The position numbers and the translations under genes are program-made. 64,000 nucleotides of DNA, taken from the NCBI GenBank assembly GCA_963769585.1, contig CAVYMJ010000001.1, positions 62,001 through 126,000 of the forward strand, given 5' to 3'. The notes beneath the pieces were generated by a model. It did not search any database, was not told where the DNA came from, and saw nothing but the letters and a program-made list of their open reading frames with translations. This document shows, piece by piece, positions 51,585-60,718 of the stretch; positions within the stretch are counted from its first letter, which is position 1; every line of letters begins with the position of its first letter. Origin of the DNA: SSC3 sp963769585. GTDB lineage: Bacteria; Actinomycetota; Actinomycetes; Propionibacteriales; Nocardioidaceae.

Positions 51585-52616
51585 TCAGCTCACCAGGCCG
51601 AGGTCACGCAGGACCCCGGTCGTCCTCTCGCGCTCGTCGCTGATGAAGGAGGTGAACTCGGCGCCAGTGAGGAAGGTGTCCTGCCAGCCGTTGGTCTGCA
51701 GAGCCTCTTTCCACTCAGCGGAGTCATGCATCTGGGTGACCAGGTCCACCAGGCGCGCTTTCGCGGCCTCGGAGAGGCCAGCCGGCGCGACTACTCCGCG
51801 CCAGTTGATGAACTCGATGTCGAAGCCGGCCTCCGTCAGGGTCGGGGCGTCGATGTCAGAGACACGCTCCGGCCCGGTCACCGCCAAGGCCCGCAGCTTG
51901 CCTGCCTTGACCTGCTCGGCGTACTCGCTGACACCGGAGATGCCGGCCGACACCTTGTTCCCGAGCAGCGCAGCCAGGGTCTCGCCGCCGCCGGAGTAGG
52001 CGATGTAGTTGAGCTTGTCGGGGGTTGCCCCGGCGGCCGCGGTGAGCAGACCCGCGACGATGTGGTCGGTACCGCCGGCAGAACCACCAGCGATTGCCAC
52101 CTTGCGTCCGTTGGCCGCGAGGTCGTCGGCAAGGTCCTGGATCGTCTTGTAGGGGCTGGCCGCGGGAACGACGATGATCTCGTCCTCGGCGGTCAACCGG
52201 GCGATCGGAGTGACGTCGTCCAGGGTGGCCTTGGACTGGTTGGTCTCGATCGCGCCCACCATGACCAGGCCCATCACCATGAGGTAGTCCTCGCTGCGCT
52301 CGTTCGCGAGCTGGGCGAGGCCGATTGTGCCGCCGGCCCCTGGCACGTTGCTGACCTGGGTCGACTTCACCAGACCCGCGCCCTCCATGCTGGCGGCCAT
52401 CGCTCGCGCGGTGCCGTCCCAGCCGCCACCGGGGTCTGCCGGCGCCATCAGCTGGATGCGGGCGCTGGCCAGGTCGGAGCCGCCGTCGGAGGACCCACCG
52501 CAGGCCGAGAGCGTCAGCGCCGCAACTCCGAGGATGGCAGCGGCGCTGCGACGGCGAGTGGAGCGTCCTCGGGTGGCGCCGAGGGCGCCCCGAGTGCGAG
52601 AAGCGGACAAGCTCAT
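51585..52616 (-). CDS. tctC: Tripartite tricarboxylate transporter substrate-binding protein TctC
   Basis: A 343-residue lipoprotein (lipobox LTLSAC, Cys39) of the Bug/TctC type, with APADPGGGWDGTARAMAASMEGAG, NVPGAGGTIGLAQLANE and GGSAGGTDHIVAGLL. It would bind a carboxylate such as citrate. First gene of the transporter operon, divergent from the sensor kinase. Confidence 0.92.
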   Translation of the reverse strand: MSLSASRTRGALGATRGRSTRRRSAAAILGVAALTLSACGGSSDGGSDLASARIQLMAPADPGGGWDGTARAMAASMEGAGLVKSTQVSNVPGAGGTIGLAQLANERSEDYLMVMGLVMVGAIETNQSKATLDDVTPIARLTAEDEIIVVPAASPYKTIQDLADDLAANGRKVAIAGGSAGGTDHIVAGLLTAAAGATPDKLNYIAYSGGGETLAALLGNKVSAGISGVSEYAEQVKAGKLRALAVTGPERVSDIDAPTLTEAGFDIEFINWRGVVAPAGLSEAAKARLVDLVTQMHDSAEWKEALQTNGWQDTFLTGAEFTSFISDERERTTGVLRDLGLVS

Positions 52617-52708
52617 GGCTCTGACCCTTTCGTTTCGGGATTGTTTCGTTGAGGTGATTCCCGGACGCTAGGCCGGGCTCCCGAGCGCCGCCAGCCTCTG
52701 GTCTTACC

Positions 52709-52735
52709 GGTCGTAGTGGTCGTATTGGTCGTGAT
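52709..52735. repeat. Three tandem 9-bp repeats in the tctC/sensor kinase intergenic region
   Basis: GGTCGTAGT, GGTCGTATT and GGTCGTGAT are head-to-tail at 52709-52717, 52718-52726 and 52727-52735. They lie 93 bp before the tctC start (reverse) and 34 bp before the kinase GTG, a good place for binding by the adjacent response regulator. Confidence 0.75.
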
Positions 52736-52768
52736 GCACGTCACCGGCTGGTGGGGCAAGATGGCGGA

Positions 52769-54388
52769 GTGAAGGGCCGAACGAGACGAGGACTGCCGCT
52801 GGCGGCGCAGCTGCTGGCCATGCAGGTGGTGATCGTCCTGGCTGTGTTGGTCGCGGCCGGCCTCCTCGCGTTCCAGATTCAGCAGGACCAGGTGCGCGAC
52901 GCGTACGCCAGTCGGGTCCTCGACATCGCGCGGAGCCTTGCCGGGCAGTCGGCGGTGCGGGAGGCCTACGCCTCGGACGACCCGTCGGCTGCTCTCCAGC
53001 CACTTGCCGAGCTGGTGCGCCAGTCGGCCGGCGCCGAGTTCGTCGTGTTCACCGACACCCAGGGGCTGCGCTACACCCACCCCGACCCGGAAAGGATCGG
53101 GCAACGCGTCTCGACCGACCCGAGCGTCGCGCTGGGCGGGCGCGAGTTCGTGGGCACCGAGAAGGGGACTCTTGGCCTGTCGCTGCGCGCCAAGGTGCCC
53201 GTCCGCGATGCCTCAGGAAGTGTCGCGGGTCAGGTGTCGGTCGGGATCCTCGAGAGCGAGCTGTCCGCTGACCTGGCCGATGTGCTCCCTCGCCTGGTGG
53301 CCTGGCTGACCGCGGCGGCCTTCGTCGGGGTGGTCGGAGCAGTCGCGGTCACGCGGCTGGTCCGGCGACGCATCCACGGTCTGGAGCCGGAGGAGATCGC
53401 CGAGCTGCTCCAGTCCAGGGATGCGATGCTGCACGGCATCCGCGAAGGAGTGGTGGCGGTCGACGACCGAGGGCGCCTCGCTCTGGTCAACGACGAGGCG
53501 ATGCGGCTCCTCGGCCTGGACGAGGACCCCACCCGGCGCCCTGCTGAAGAGGTCCTGGACGCGCATGACCTGTTGCCGCTGGTGCGGCAGCAGGAGACCG
53601 TCTCCGACCGCGTAGTGCTGGTCGGCGAGCGGGTCCTGGTGGTCAGCAGCACCGCGGCCCGGGTCGACGGGCGCGAGGTCGGTCGGGTGCTGTTGCTACG
53701 TGACCGGACCGAGCTGAGCGAAGCGTTGCGCGCACTCGACGGGCAGCGCACCATCACCGACGCGTTGCGCGCGCAGGCCCACGAGTTCTCCAACAACCTC
53801 CACGTCCTGGCCGGGCTGATCGAGCTGGGGCGCAAGGAGGAGGCGGTCGGGTTCATCGAGCGGGTGGGCGGCGGAAGTGCAGCAAGTAGCGGATCACCGG
53901 TGCGACACATCCAGGACCCTGCCGTTGCGGCGCTCCTGCTGGCCAAGACCGCGACCGCACGCGAGAAGGGACTGACCCTTCGGGTCGACCCCGACTCCGA
54001 GGTGGCGGACGGTGCCGGTGACGACATCGTGACGATCATCGCCAACCTGGTCGACAACGCCGTGGACGCCAGCGGTCCCGGCGGGACCGTCGAGGTCCTG
54101 CTCCGGCACCGCGCCGAGGACAGGGTCCAGGTGCGGGTGAGCGACGACGGTCCTGGGGTGCCGACCGCAATGCGCCAGCAGATCTTCCGGCTCGGGGTGA
54201 GCACCAAAGAACCGGTGAGCGAGCATCAGGGTCGCGGGATCGGGCTCGCGCTGGTCTCTCGGATCGTGGCGCGGCGCGCGGGGTCCATCACGGTGGACGA
54301 CCGCCCCGGGGGCGGGGCCGTCTTCACCGTCGAACTGCCCTCCGACACGCCGGCGACGCCGCTCCGGGCCCGCACAGTGAGGGCGTGA
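52769..54388 (+). CDS. Sensor histidine kinase, DcuS/CitA-like
   Basis: About 539 residues. An N-terminal helix (about 10-33), an extracytoplasmic cache-type domain (about 34-175) and a second helix (about 176-200) lead to a PAS domain, a Spo0B-like phospho-acceptor region (AHEFSNNLHVLAGLIELGRKEEA) and a C-terminal ATPase (NLVDNAVDASGPGGTVEV; GRGIGLALVSRIV). CitA/DcuS-type kinases sense C4 or tricarboxylates, fitting the divergent tct operon. The GTG at 52769 lies 6 nt after CAAGAT; an in-frame GTG at 52751 is an alternative. Confidence 0.9.
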   Translation: MKGRTRRGLPLAAQLLAMQVVIVLAVLVAAGLLAFQIQQDQVRDAYASRVLDIARSLAGQSAVREAYASDDPSAALQPLAELVRQSAGAEFVVFTDTQGLRYTHPDPERIGQRVSTDPSVALGGREFVGTEKGTLGLSLRAKVPVRDASGSVAGQVSVGILESELSADLADVLPRLVAWLTAAAFVGVVGAVAVTRLVRRRIHGLEPEEIAELLQSRDAMLHGIREGVVAVDDRGRLALVNDEAMRLLGLDEDPTRRPAEEVLDAHDLLPLVRQQETVSDRVVLVGERVLVVSSTAARVDGREVGRVLLLRDRTELSEALRALDGQRTITDALRAQAHEFSNNLHVLAGLIELGRKEEAVGFIERVGGGSAASSGSPVRHIQDPAVAALLLAKTATAREKGLTLRVDPDSEVADGAGDDIVTIIANLVDNAVDASGPGGTVEVLLRHRAEDRVQVRVSDDGPGVPTAMRQQIFRLGVSTKEPVSEHQGRGIGLALVSRIVARRAGSITVDDRPGGGAVFTVELPSDTPATPLRARTVRA

Positions 54389-55098
54389 TGAACCCGGACA
54401 CCGCCATCCGCGTACTGGTCGTGGACGACGACTTCGCCGTCGCCGAGGTGCACCGCGCGTACGTCGACGAGGTTCCCGGTTTCACTGTCGTGGCGGTGGC
54501 GCACACCGGAGCCCAAGCCCTTCGCGCCGTAGAGGTAGAGCAGCCCGACCTCGTGCTCCTCGACATCCACCTGCCGGACATGTCGGGCCTGGAGGTCATC
54601 CGGCGGCTCAGGTCACGCGACGACGGCGCCAGCCTCGACATCCTGGCCATCACCGCGGCCCGCGAGGTGGAGACCGTGCGCACGGCCATGGCAGGCGGGG
54701 TCTGCGACTACCTGATCAAGCCCTTCGTGCTGCGGGCCTTCCGTGAACGCCTGGAGAGCTACGCGGCCCAGCACGACAGGTTCGGGCGCCTGGCCGCCCG
54801 GCAGGCCACCGTGCAGGACCAGCACGAGGTGGACAGCCTGCTCTCCGCCCGGCTCGGGAAACGCGAGAATCGCGACCTCCCCAAAGGCTTGTCCCGTCAC
54901 ACCCTGTCCCTGGTGGCGGACGCGCTGCGAGAGGCTGGGACAGACCTCTCCGCGGGCGAGGCGGCAGCCCGATGCGGACTCTCGAGGGTCAGCGCGCGCC
55001 GCTACCTCGAGCAGCTCATCGCCATGGGGCTCGCCGAGCTCCGGCCTCGCTACGGGTCGGCCGGCCGACCCGAGAACGGTTACCTGTGGATGGGCTGA
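54385..55098 (+). CDS. Response regulator, DcuR/CitB-like
   Basis: A 237-residue regulator. The receiver domain has VLVVDDDFAVAEVHR, phosphoacceptor Asp at about 60 (LLDIHLPD), a switch Thr (ITAAR) and Lys (LIKPF). A C-terminal HTH carries LSAGEAAARCGLSRVSARRYLEQLIAMGLAELR. GTG overlaps the kinase stop. It likely regulates tctCBA through the 9-bp repeats. Confidence 0.9.
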   Translation: MMNPDTAIRVLVVDDDFAVAEVHRAYVDEVPGFTVVAVAHTGAQALRAVEVEQPDLVLLDIHLPDMSGLEVIRRLRSRDDGASLDILAITAAREVETVRTAMAGGVCDYLIKPFVLRAFRERLESYAAQHDRFGRLAARQATVQDQHEVDSLLSARLGKRENRDLPKGLSRHTLSLVADALREAGTDLSAGEAAARCGLSRVSARRYLEQLIAMGLAELRPRYGSAGRPENGYLWMG

Positions 55099-55178
55099 GG
55101 CAGCGTGGCGGCCCCCGCGACGAGCCGACCGCCGTACGAGCGGCGACCGGCGAGCCCCTCTCACCTAGAGTTCCCCCG

Positions 55179-56258
55179 GTGACCACGACCAGAGCCAATC
55201 CAGGCGCAGGCACCGCCTGGCTCTCCTGGCTCCGGGTCTTCGCCATCCTCGGCGTGGTCACCATCCACTCGGTCGGCGCCACGGCCGCCGGACCGGACGC
55301 CCGCGAGACGCTGCGGGGCCAGCTGGCGATCGTGCTCGATATCGGCGCGATCTTCGCCGTGCCGGTCTTCGTGATGCTCAGTGGCGCGATGATGCTCGAC
55401 CCCGCGCGGTTCACCACGCCCGGGGACTTCCTGCGCCGCCGTGCGGCTCGACTGGTCCCGGCCGTCATCTTCTGGCACGCCTGGTATGTCGGCATCCGGC
55501 TCTTCGTCCTGGACGAGAAGCTCACCGCGGACGAGATCACGGCCCGCATCCTCAACGGCCAGCTCTACACCGCGCTCTTCTTCTTCTGGATCGTGCTGGG
55601 ACTCTCCGTGGTCGCTCCGGTGCTGGTCCCCTTCGTCCGGGACCACGGCCGCCGGGCCACTCTGGTCGCCGGCGTCGTCGCCGCGCTCGTCCCCGCCGTG
55701 ACCGTGGCGACCACCGGACTGCGCGACACCTCGTCCTCCTTCGTGACCAACGCCTGGACCTGGTGGGTCCCCTACCTCGGGGTGTTCCTGCTCGGCTACG
55801 GGCTCCGCGGTGTCGTCCTGCGCGGCTGGCTGCTGGCCGTCGCGGCTGCGGCCACCGTCGGCCTCGGCGTACTGCTGAGCTGGCAGTGGCGCAACGAGTC
55901 AGCACCCGAGCTGCTGCAGACCGTCTCGCCGGTCAGCTACTACGGCGGCGGGGTGATCGTCTACGCCTGCCTGGTCTTCCTTGTCTTCCAGGGTCTGTTC
56001 CAGCCCGACGGGCCGTTGCGGTTCGCCACGCGACCCACCGCGGTTCGACTCGGGCGGCTGCTCGGCGACGCCACGCTGGGGGTCTTCGCCCTGCACCTGA
56101 CGGTCCTGCTGGCCGTCCAGCGCTGGCACTGGTTCAGCGATGAGCGCGCCGTCGCCACGACGCACGACCTGCTGCTCCAGGTCGCGGTCGTAGCGGTCGC
56201 GACGTACGCCATCGTGCTGCTGCTGCGGCGTATCCCCTTCGTCAGAGGAGTCCTGTGA
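55179..56258 (+). CDS. Acyltransferase 3-family membrane protein
   Basis: A 359-residue membrane protein with ten hydrophobic stretches and the family's WLSWLRVFAILGVVTIHSVG (catalytic-type His). Such proteins O-acylate surface polysaccharides or lipids. The GTG at 55179 lies 7 nt after TAGAGT (55166-55171), suggesting a leaderless mRNA. The stop overlaps the next gene as GTGA. Confidence 0.85.
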   Translation: MTTTRANPGAGTAWLSWLRVFAILGVVTIHSVGATAAGPDARETLRGQLAIVLDIGAIFAVPVFVMLSGAMMLDPARFTTPGDFLRRRAARLVPAVIFWHAWYVGIRLFVLDEKLTADEITARILNGQLYTALFFFWIVLGLSVVAPVLVPFVRDHGRRATLVAGVVAALVPAVTVATTGLRDTSSSFVTNAWTWWVPYLGVFLLGYGLRGVVLRGWLLAVAAAATVGLGVLLSWQWRNESAPELLQTVSPVSYYGGGVIVYACLVFLVFQGLFQPDGPLRFATRPTAVRLGRLLGDATLGVFALHLTVLLAVQRWHWFSDERAVATTHDLLLQVAVVAVATYAIVLLLRRIPFVRGVL

Positions 56259-56728
56259 CCCGTTTCGACCCGACCGCGCAGATCGAGATCGACGCACCCA
56301 TCGAGCTGGTGTGGGCCGTCATGCTCGACACCCAGTCCTACGCAGAGTGGAACCCTTTCGTCGTACGAGCCGACTGTCCCTCACCGCCCCGACCGGGCGA
56401 CCCGATCACGCTGCACGTGCAGTGGCCGAACGGGAAAACCACCACCTCCTCGGAGCGGATCAGCATCGTGGAGCCGCCGGGTCCCGGCGAGGTGCGTACT
56501 GCGACGCTGGCCTACGTCTACGAAGGACTGCCGGCCAAGCTGGGACTCGTCCGCGGCACGCGCTACCAGCGGCTCCGGCAGGCACCAGGGGGGTCCACGT
56601 CGTACCACACCGTCGAGAAGTTCGGCGGACCGCTGGTGCCGCTCGCCGGTCCGGCGCGCGTGGAGGAGGGCTTCCGCCGCCACGCCGCAGCGCTGAAGGC
56701 CAGGGCTGAGGCGCTCGCCCTACGCTGA
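56255..56728 (+). CDS. SRPBCC-family protein (polyketide cyclase-like)
   Basis: A 157-residue START-like protein (QIEIDAPIELVWAVMLDTQSYAEWNPFVVRAD) with the last helix RVEEGFRRHAAALKARAEAL. It overlaps the acyltransferase by 4 bp. No ligand can be assigned. Confidence 0.83.
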   Translation: MTRFDPTAQIEIDAPIELVWAVMLDTQSYAEWNPFVVRADCPSPPRPGDPITLHVQWPNGKTTTSSERISIVEPPGPGEVRTATLAYVYEGLPAKLGLVRGTRYQRLRQAPGGSTSYHTVEKFGGPLVPLAGPARVEEGFRRHAAALKARAEALALR

Positions 56729-56732
56729 CCCC

Positions 56733-57464
56733 ATGGCGGACGCCTCGTCGACGATGCAGCAAGGTGGCTACGACCACCTCGAACCGGAACCGGTCCTGCG
56801 TACCGCGAAGCTGCTGGAACGCCGCATCGAGGCCCGTCACGCGGAACGGAACCTGGTGAGGGTGGCCCGCGAGGTCGTCCAGGTGATCGAGGACGTCGGG
56901 ACCGGGTCGATGCAGAGCAGCACCCGGCTACGCATGTCCCGCATCGTCTCCAAAACGTTGATCCTGCTGGTGGGCGTTGCCGCCGTGACTGCCCTCGGCT
57001 TCGCCCTCCGGGACGCCTTCGACGACCCGGTGGAGAGCTCCTTCGACTGGCTGGCGCTGGCCGAGACCACCGTGAACAACCTGGTCTTCGTGGCCATCGC
57101 CGTATTCTTCCTTTACTCCCTCCCCGATCGCGTCCAGCGTGGCTACACCCTCAAGATGCTGCACAAGCTGCGGTCGCTGGCGCACATCATCGACATGCAC
57201 CAGCTGGACAAGGACCCCGAGCGGTTGCGCTCGTCGTTCGAGCCGACTCCGGTCACCCTTCGGGTGAACCTCAACCGCGACCAGATGGAGTCCTACCTCA
57301 ACTACTGCTCGGAGCTGCTCAGCCTGGTGGGCAAGGCCGCGGCGCTGTGCGCCGAGGAGTCGCAGGACGCCGTGGTCCTTGACGCGGTGAGCACGATCGA
57401 GACGCTGACCACGAGCCTTTCGCGCAAGGTCTGGCAGAAGATCTCGGTCCTTCCGGCCCAGTAG
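56733..57464 (+). CDS. Hypothetical two-helix membrane protein
   Basis: A 243-residue protein. Basic N-terminal helix (about 20-60), two membrane segments (about 71-90, 110-128) and a C-terminal soluble helical domain with NYCSELLSLVGKAAALCAEESQDAVVLDAVSTIETLTTSLSRKVWQKI. I recognise no family. The ATG at 56733 lies 6 nt after TACGCT (56721-56726), so it probably has its own leaderless promoter. Confidence 0.75.
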   Translation: MADASSTMQQGGYDHLEPEPVLRTAKLLERRIEARHAERNLVRVAREVVQVIEDVGTGSMQSSTRLRMSRIVSKTLILLVGVAAVTALGFALRDAFDDPVESSFDWLALAETTVNNLVFVAIAVFFLYSLPDRVQRGYTLKMLHKLRSLAHIIDMHQLDKDPERLRSSFEPTPVTLRVNLNRDQMESYLNYCSELLSLVGKAAALCAEESQDAVVLDAVSTIETLTTSLSRKVWQKISVLPAQ

Positions 57465-57586
57465 AACGACCGGCTCGATGATCGTTGGTGATGAGCCTCA
57501 CCAACGCGCCAGCCCAGATCCTGGCCATTTGGGTTGTCGTGGGGCCTGACAGTCGTAGCATGAACAATTGGGAATAGCAGCAAAAC

Positions 57587-57621
57587 TAGAACGCGTTCTA
57601 CACTGGTCGGATAGGCCGACC
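57587..57621 (+). promoter_or_regulatory. KstR-like palindrome and adjacent inverted repeat upstream of korA
   Basis: TAGAACGCGTTCTA (57587-57600) is a perfect 14-bp palindrome that fits the published KstR consensus TNNAACNNGTTNNA. A second inverted repeat GGTCGG-N5-CCGACC lies at 57605-57621. Both lie within 60 bp of the korA GTG, suiting a repressor or antiterminator role. Confidence 0.65.
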
Positions 57622-57643
57622 GTTCGGAAAGAAGGCGACAGGC

Positions 57644-59599
57644 GTGACCAAGCAGGTCAAGCAGCTCGACCGCGTGATCATCCGGTTCGCTGGAGACTCC
57701 GGGGACGGCATGCAGCTCACCGGGGACAGGTTCACCCAGGAGACTGCGTCCTTCGGCAATGACCTGGCCACGTTCCCGAACTTCCCGGCGGAGATCCGCG
57801 CCCCGCAGGGGACGCTGCCAGGGGTGTCGTCCTTCCAGGTGCACTTCGCCGACCACGACATCCTGACCCCAGGCGATGCCCCTGATGTGCTGGTTGCGAT
57901 GAACCCGGCTGCGCTGAAGGCGAACCTGGGTGACCTGAAGAAGGGTGCGTCGGTCATCGTGGACACCCACGACTTCACCGCGCGCAACCTCACCAAGGCC
58001 GGCTATGCCTCGAATCCGCTGGACGAGGACACCGCGGACTCCGCCAACCTCGCCGAGTTCGCCGTTCATGCCCTGGACCTGACCGGCATGACCGTGGAGG
58101 CGGTGAAGGAGTTCGGACTCTCGCGCAAGGACGCCGCACGCGCGAAGAACATGTTCGCCCTTGGCATGCTCTCGTGGATGTACGGCCGTCCGACCGAGTC
58201 GACGATCACCTTCCTGGAGCGGCGCTTCGCCAAGGCGCCGGACATTCGCGACGCGAACATCACGGCGTTCAAGGCCGGTTGGTTCTTCGGTGAGACGACC
58301 GAGGCCTTCGTAGTGCAGTACGAGATCAAGCCCGCACCGATGGCTGCCGGCACCTACCGCAACATCTCGGGGAACCTGGCGCTGTCCTACGGCCTGATCG
58401 CCGGCTCAGTCCAGTCTGGGCTGCCGTTGTTCCTCGGCTCCTACCCGATCACGCCGGCTTCGGACATCCTGCACGAGCTGTCCAAGCACAAGCGGTTCGG
58501 TGTGACGACCTTCCAGGCCGAGGACGAGATCGCCGGCGTCGGCGCCGCGCTCGGCGCCGCGTTCGCCGGCGTCCTGGGGGTCACCACCACCTCCGGTCCT
58601 GGCATTGCCCTCAAGAGCGAGACCATCGGCCTGGGCGTGATGATGGAGCTGCCCTTGATCGTGGTCGACGTCCAGCGCGGCGGACCCTCGACCGGCCTAC
58701 CGACCAAGACCGAGCAGGCCGACCTGCTGCAGGCGATGTTCGGCCGCAACGGCGAGTCCCCGGTGCCGATCGTGGCGCCGCAGTCTCCTGCGGACTGCTT
58801 CGACGCCGCGGTCGAGGCGATCCGGATCGCGGTCACCTACCGCACCCCGGTGATGCTGCTTTCCGACGGGATGCTGGCCAACGGGTCCGAACCGTGGCTG
58901 ATCCCCGAGGTCGCCGAGCTTGCGACCATAGACCCGAACTTCATCACCGAGCCCAACCACGCCGGCAAGGACGGGACTCCGGAGTTCTGGCCCTACCTGC
59001 GTGACGAGGAGACGCTGGCCCGCCCCTGGGCCATCCCCGGCACCCCGGGCCTGGAGCACCGCATCGGTGGGCTGGAGAAGGGCGACGGGCACGGCAACAT
59101 CTCCTACGACCCGGCCAACCACGACTTCATGGTGCGGACCCGCCAAGCCAAGGTCGACCGCATCGCCGAGTCGCTCCCGCCGCTGGAGGTGGACGACCCG
59201 TCCGGAGAGGCTCGGGTGCTGATGCTCGGGTGGGGCTCGACCTACGGTCCGATCGGCGCTGCGTGCCGCCGGGTCCGCCTGGCGGGCCTCGATGTCGCCC
59301 AGGTGCACCTGCGCCACCTCAACCCGTTCCCCAAAGACCTCGGCGACATCCTCAAGCGCTACGACGCGGTGATGGTGCCGGAGATGAACCTCGGCCAGCT
59401 CTCGATGCTGCTGCGCGCCAAGTACCTGGTGGATGTCGTCGGGTACAACCAGGTCAACGGCATGCCGCTCAAGGCCGCCGAGCTGGCCGCGGCGATCACC
59501 GACCTGATCTCGTCCACGACAGGAGCCGAGCCGACTGCGTCCGCCGCGGGTGCGGGCGACGCGAAGCAGAGCGACACGGAGAAGGAGACGGTCCGATGA
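57644..59599 (+). CDS. korA: 2-oxoacid:acceptor oxidoreductase, alpha subunit (gamma-alpha fusion)
   Basis: A 651-residue subunit. The N-terminal gamma domain (about 1-190, RFAGDSGDGMQLTGD) is fused to the alpha domain with YPITPASDILHELSK and EDEIAGVGAALGAAFAGVLGVTTTSGPGIALKSE. This arrangement is as in mycobacterial KorA. It oxidises a 2-oxoacid, probably 2-oxoglutarate, and reduces ferredoxin. GTG at 57644 with GAAGG upstream. ATGA overlap with korB. Confidence 0.93.
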   Translation: MTKQVKQLDRVIIRFAGDSGDGMQLTGDRFTQETASFGNDLATFPNFPAEIRAPQGTLPGVSSFQVHFADHDILTPGDAPDVLVAMNPAALKANLGDLKKGASVIVDTHDFTARNLTKAGYASNPLDEDTADSANLAEFAVHALDLTGMTVEAVKEFGLSRKDAARAKNMFALGMLSWMYGRPTESTITFLERRFAKAPDIRDANITAFKAGWFFGETTEAFVVQYEIKPAPMAAGTYRNISGNLALSYGLIAGSVQSGLPLFLGSYPITPASDILHELSKHKRFGVTTFQAEDEIAGVGAALGAAFAGVLGVTTTSGPGIALKSETIGLGVMMELPLIVVDVQRGGPSTGLPTKTEQADLLQAMFGRNGESPVPIVAPQSPADCFDAAVEAIRIAVTYRTPVMLLSDGMLANGSEPWLIPEVAELATIDPNFITEPNHAGKDGTPEFWPYLRDEETLARPWAIPGTPGLEHRIGGLEKGDGHGNISYDPANHDFMVRTRQAKVDRIAESLPPLEVDDPSGEARVLMLGWGSTYGPIGAACRRVRLAGLDVAQVHLRHLNPFPKDLGDILKRYDAVMVPEMNLGQLSMLLRAKYLVDVVGYNQVNGMPLKAAELAAAITDLISSTTGAEPTASAAGAGDAKQSDTEKETVR

Positions 59600-60684
59600 C
59601 GACCGAGAGTGTCGACCTGGGGCTGCCCGGCCTGGCCGGGGTCCCGGTCGCCCAGACACCGGGCACCAAGAAGGAGTTCACCTCCGACCAGGAGGTCCGC
59701 TGGTGCCCCGGCTGCGGCGACTACGCGGTGCTCTCCGCGGTCCAGTCGTTCCTGCCCACCCTGGGCCTCAAACGCGAGAACATCGTGTTCGTCTCCGGCA
59801 TCGGCTGCAGCTCACGGTTCCCCTACTACCTCGACACCTACGGCATGCACTCCATCCACGGCCGCGCCCCCGCCATCGCCACCGGCCTGGCCACCGCCCG
59901 CTCCGACCTCTCGGTCTGGGTCGTCACCGGAGACGGCGACGCCCTCTCCATCGGCGGGAACCACCTCATCCACGCCCTGCGCCGCAACGTGAACCTGAAG
60001 ATCCTGCTGTTCAACAACCGCATCTACGGCCTCACCAAAGGCCAGTACTCCCCCACCAGCGAGATCGGCAAGGTCACCAAGTCCACCCCGATGGGCTCCC
60101 TGGACAACCCCTTCAACCCCATCTCCCTGGCCCTGGGCGCCGAAGCCACCTTCGTAGCCCGCACCATCGACTCCGACCGCAAACACCTCACCGAAGTCCT
60201 CACCGCCGCCGCCACCCACCGCGGCACCGCCCTGGTCGAGATCTACCAGAACTGCCCCATCTTCAACGACGGCGCCTTCGACGCCGTCAAGGACAACCAG
60301 ACCAAGACCGACGCCATCATCCCCCTGGTCCACGGCCAACAGATCCGCTTCGGCACCCCACGACCCGACACCGACGACAAAGGCCAGTACGGCATCGTCC
60401 GCGACAAAGACACCGGCCAGGTCTTCGCCGTCGAAGCCACCGACGTCCACCCCGACGACCTCCTGGTCCACGACGCCCACGCCACCGACCCCACCACCGC
60501 CTTCGCCCTGTCCCGCCTCACCGACGCCGGCTACATCCACCGCGCCCCCATCGGCATCTTCCGCGCCGTGGAGAAACCCACCTACGACGACCTCGCCCGC
60601 GACCAGCTCACCCAAGACACCCCCGACCCGACCCAGGCACTGGCCAGCCTGCTCAACGGCGGCGACACCTGGACCGTGGTTTGA
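59596..60684 (+). CDS. korB: 2-oxoacid:acceptor oxidoreductase, beta subunit
   Basis: A 362-residue subunit. WCPGCGDYAV and GIGCSSRFP carry iron-sulfur cysteines, and the TPP-binding segment is VVTGDGDALSIGGNHLIHALRRN with LFNNRIYGLTKGQYSPTS. From about 59,800 codon use becomes extremely C-ending with A-ending Lys/Glu codons, unlike korA and the first third of korB. Ferredoxin is its expected acceptor. Confidence 0.93.
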   Translation: MTTESVDLGLPGLAGVPVAQTPGTKKEFTSDQEVRWCPGCGDYAVLSAVQSFLPTLGLKRENIVFVSGIGCSSRFPYYLDTYGMHSIHGRAPAIATGLATARSDLSVWVVTGDGDALSIGGNHLIHALRRNVNLKILLFNNRIYGLTKGQYSPTSEIGKVTKSTPMGSLDNPFNPISLALGAEATFVARTIDSDRKHLTEVLTAAATHRGTALVEIYQNCPIFNDGAFDAVKDNQTKTDAIIPLVHGQQIRFGTPRPDTDDKGQYGIVRDKDTGQVFAVEATDVHPDDLLVHDAHATDPTTAFALSRLTDAGYIHRAPIGIFRAVEKPTYDDLARDQLTQDTPDPTQALASLLNGGDTWTVV

Positions 60685-60718
60685 ACCTGACCTGGCCAGG
60701 CGCCGGTTCAGACGCGGG

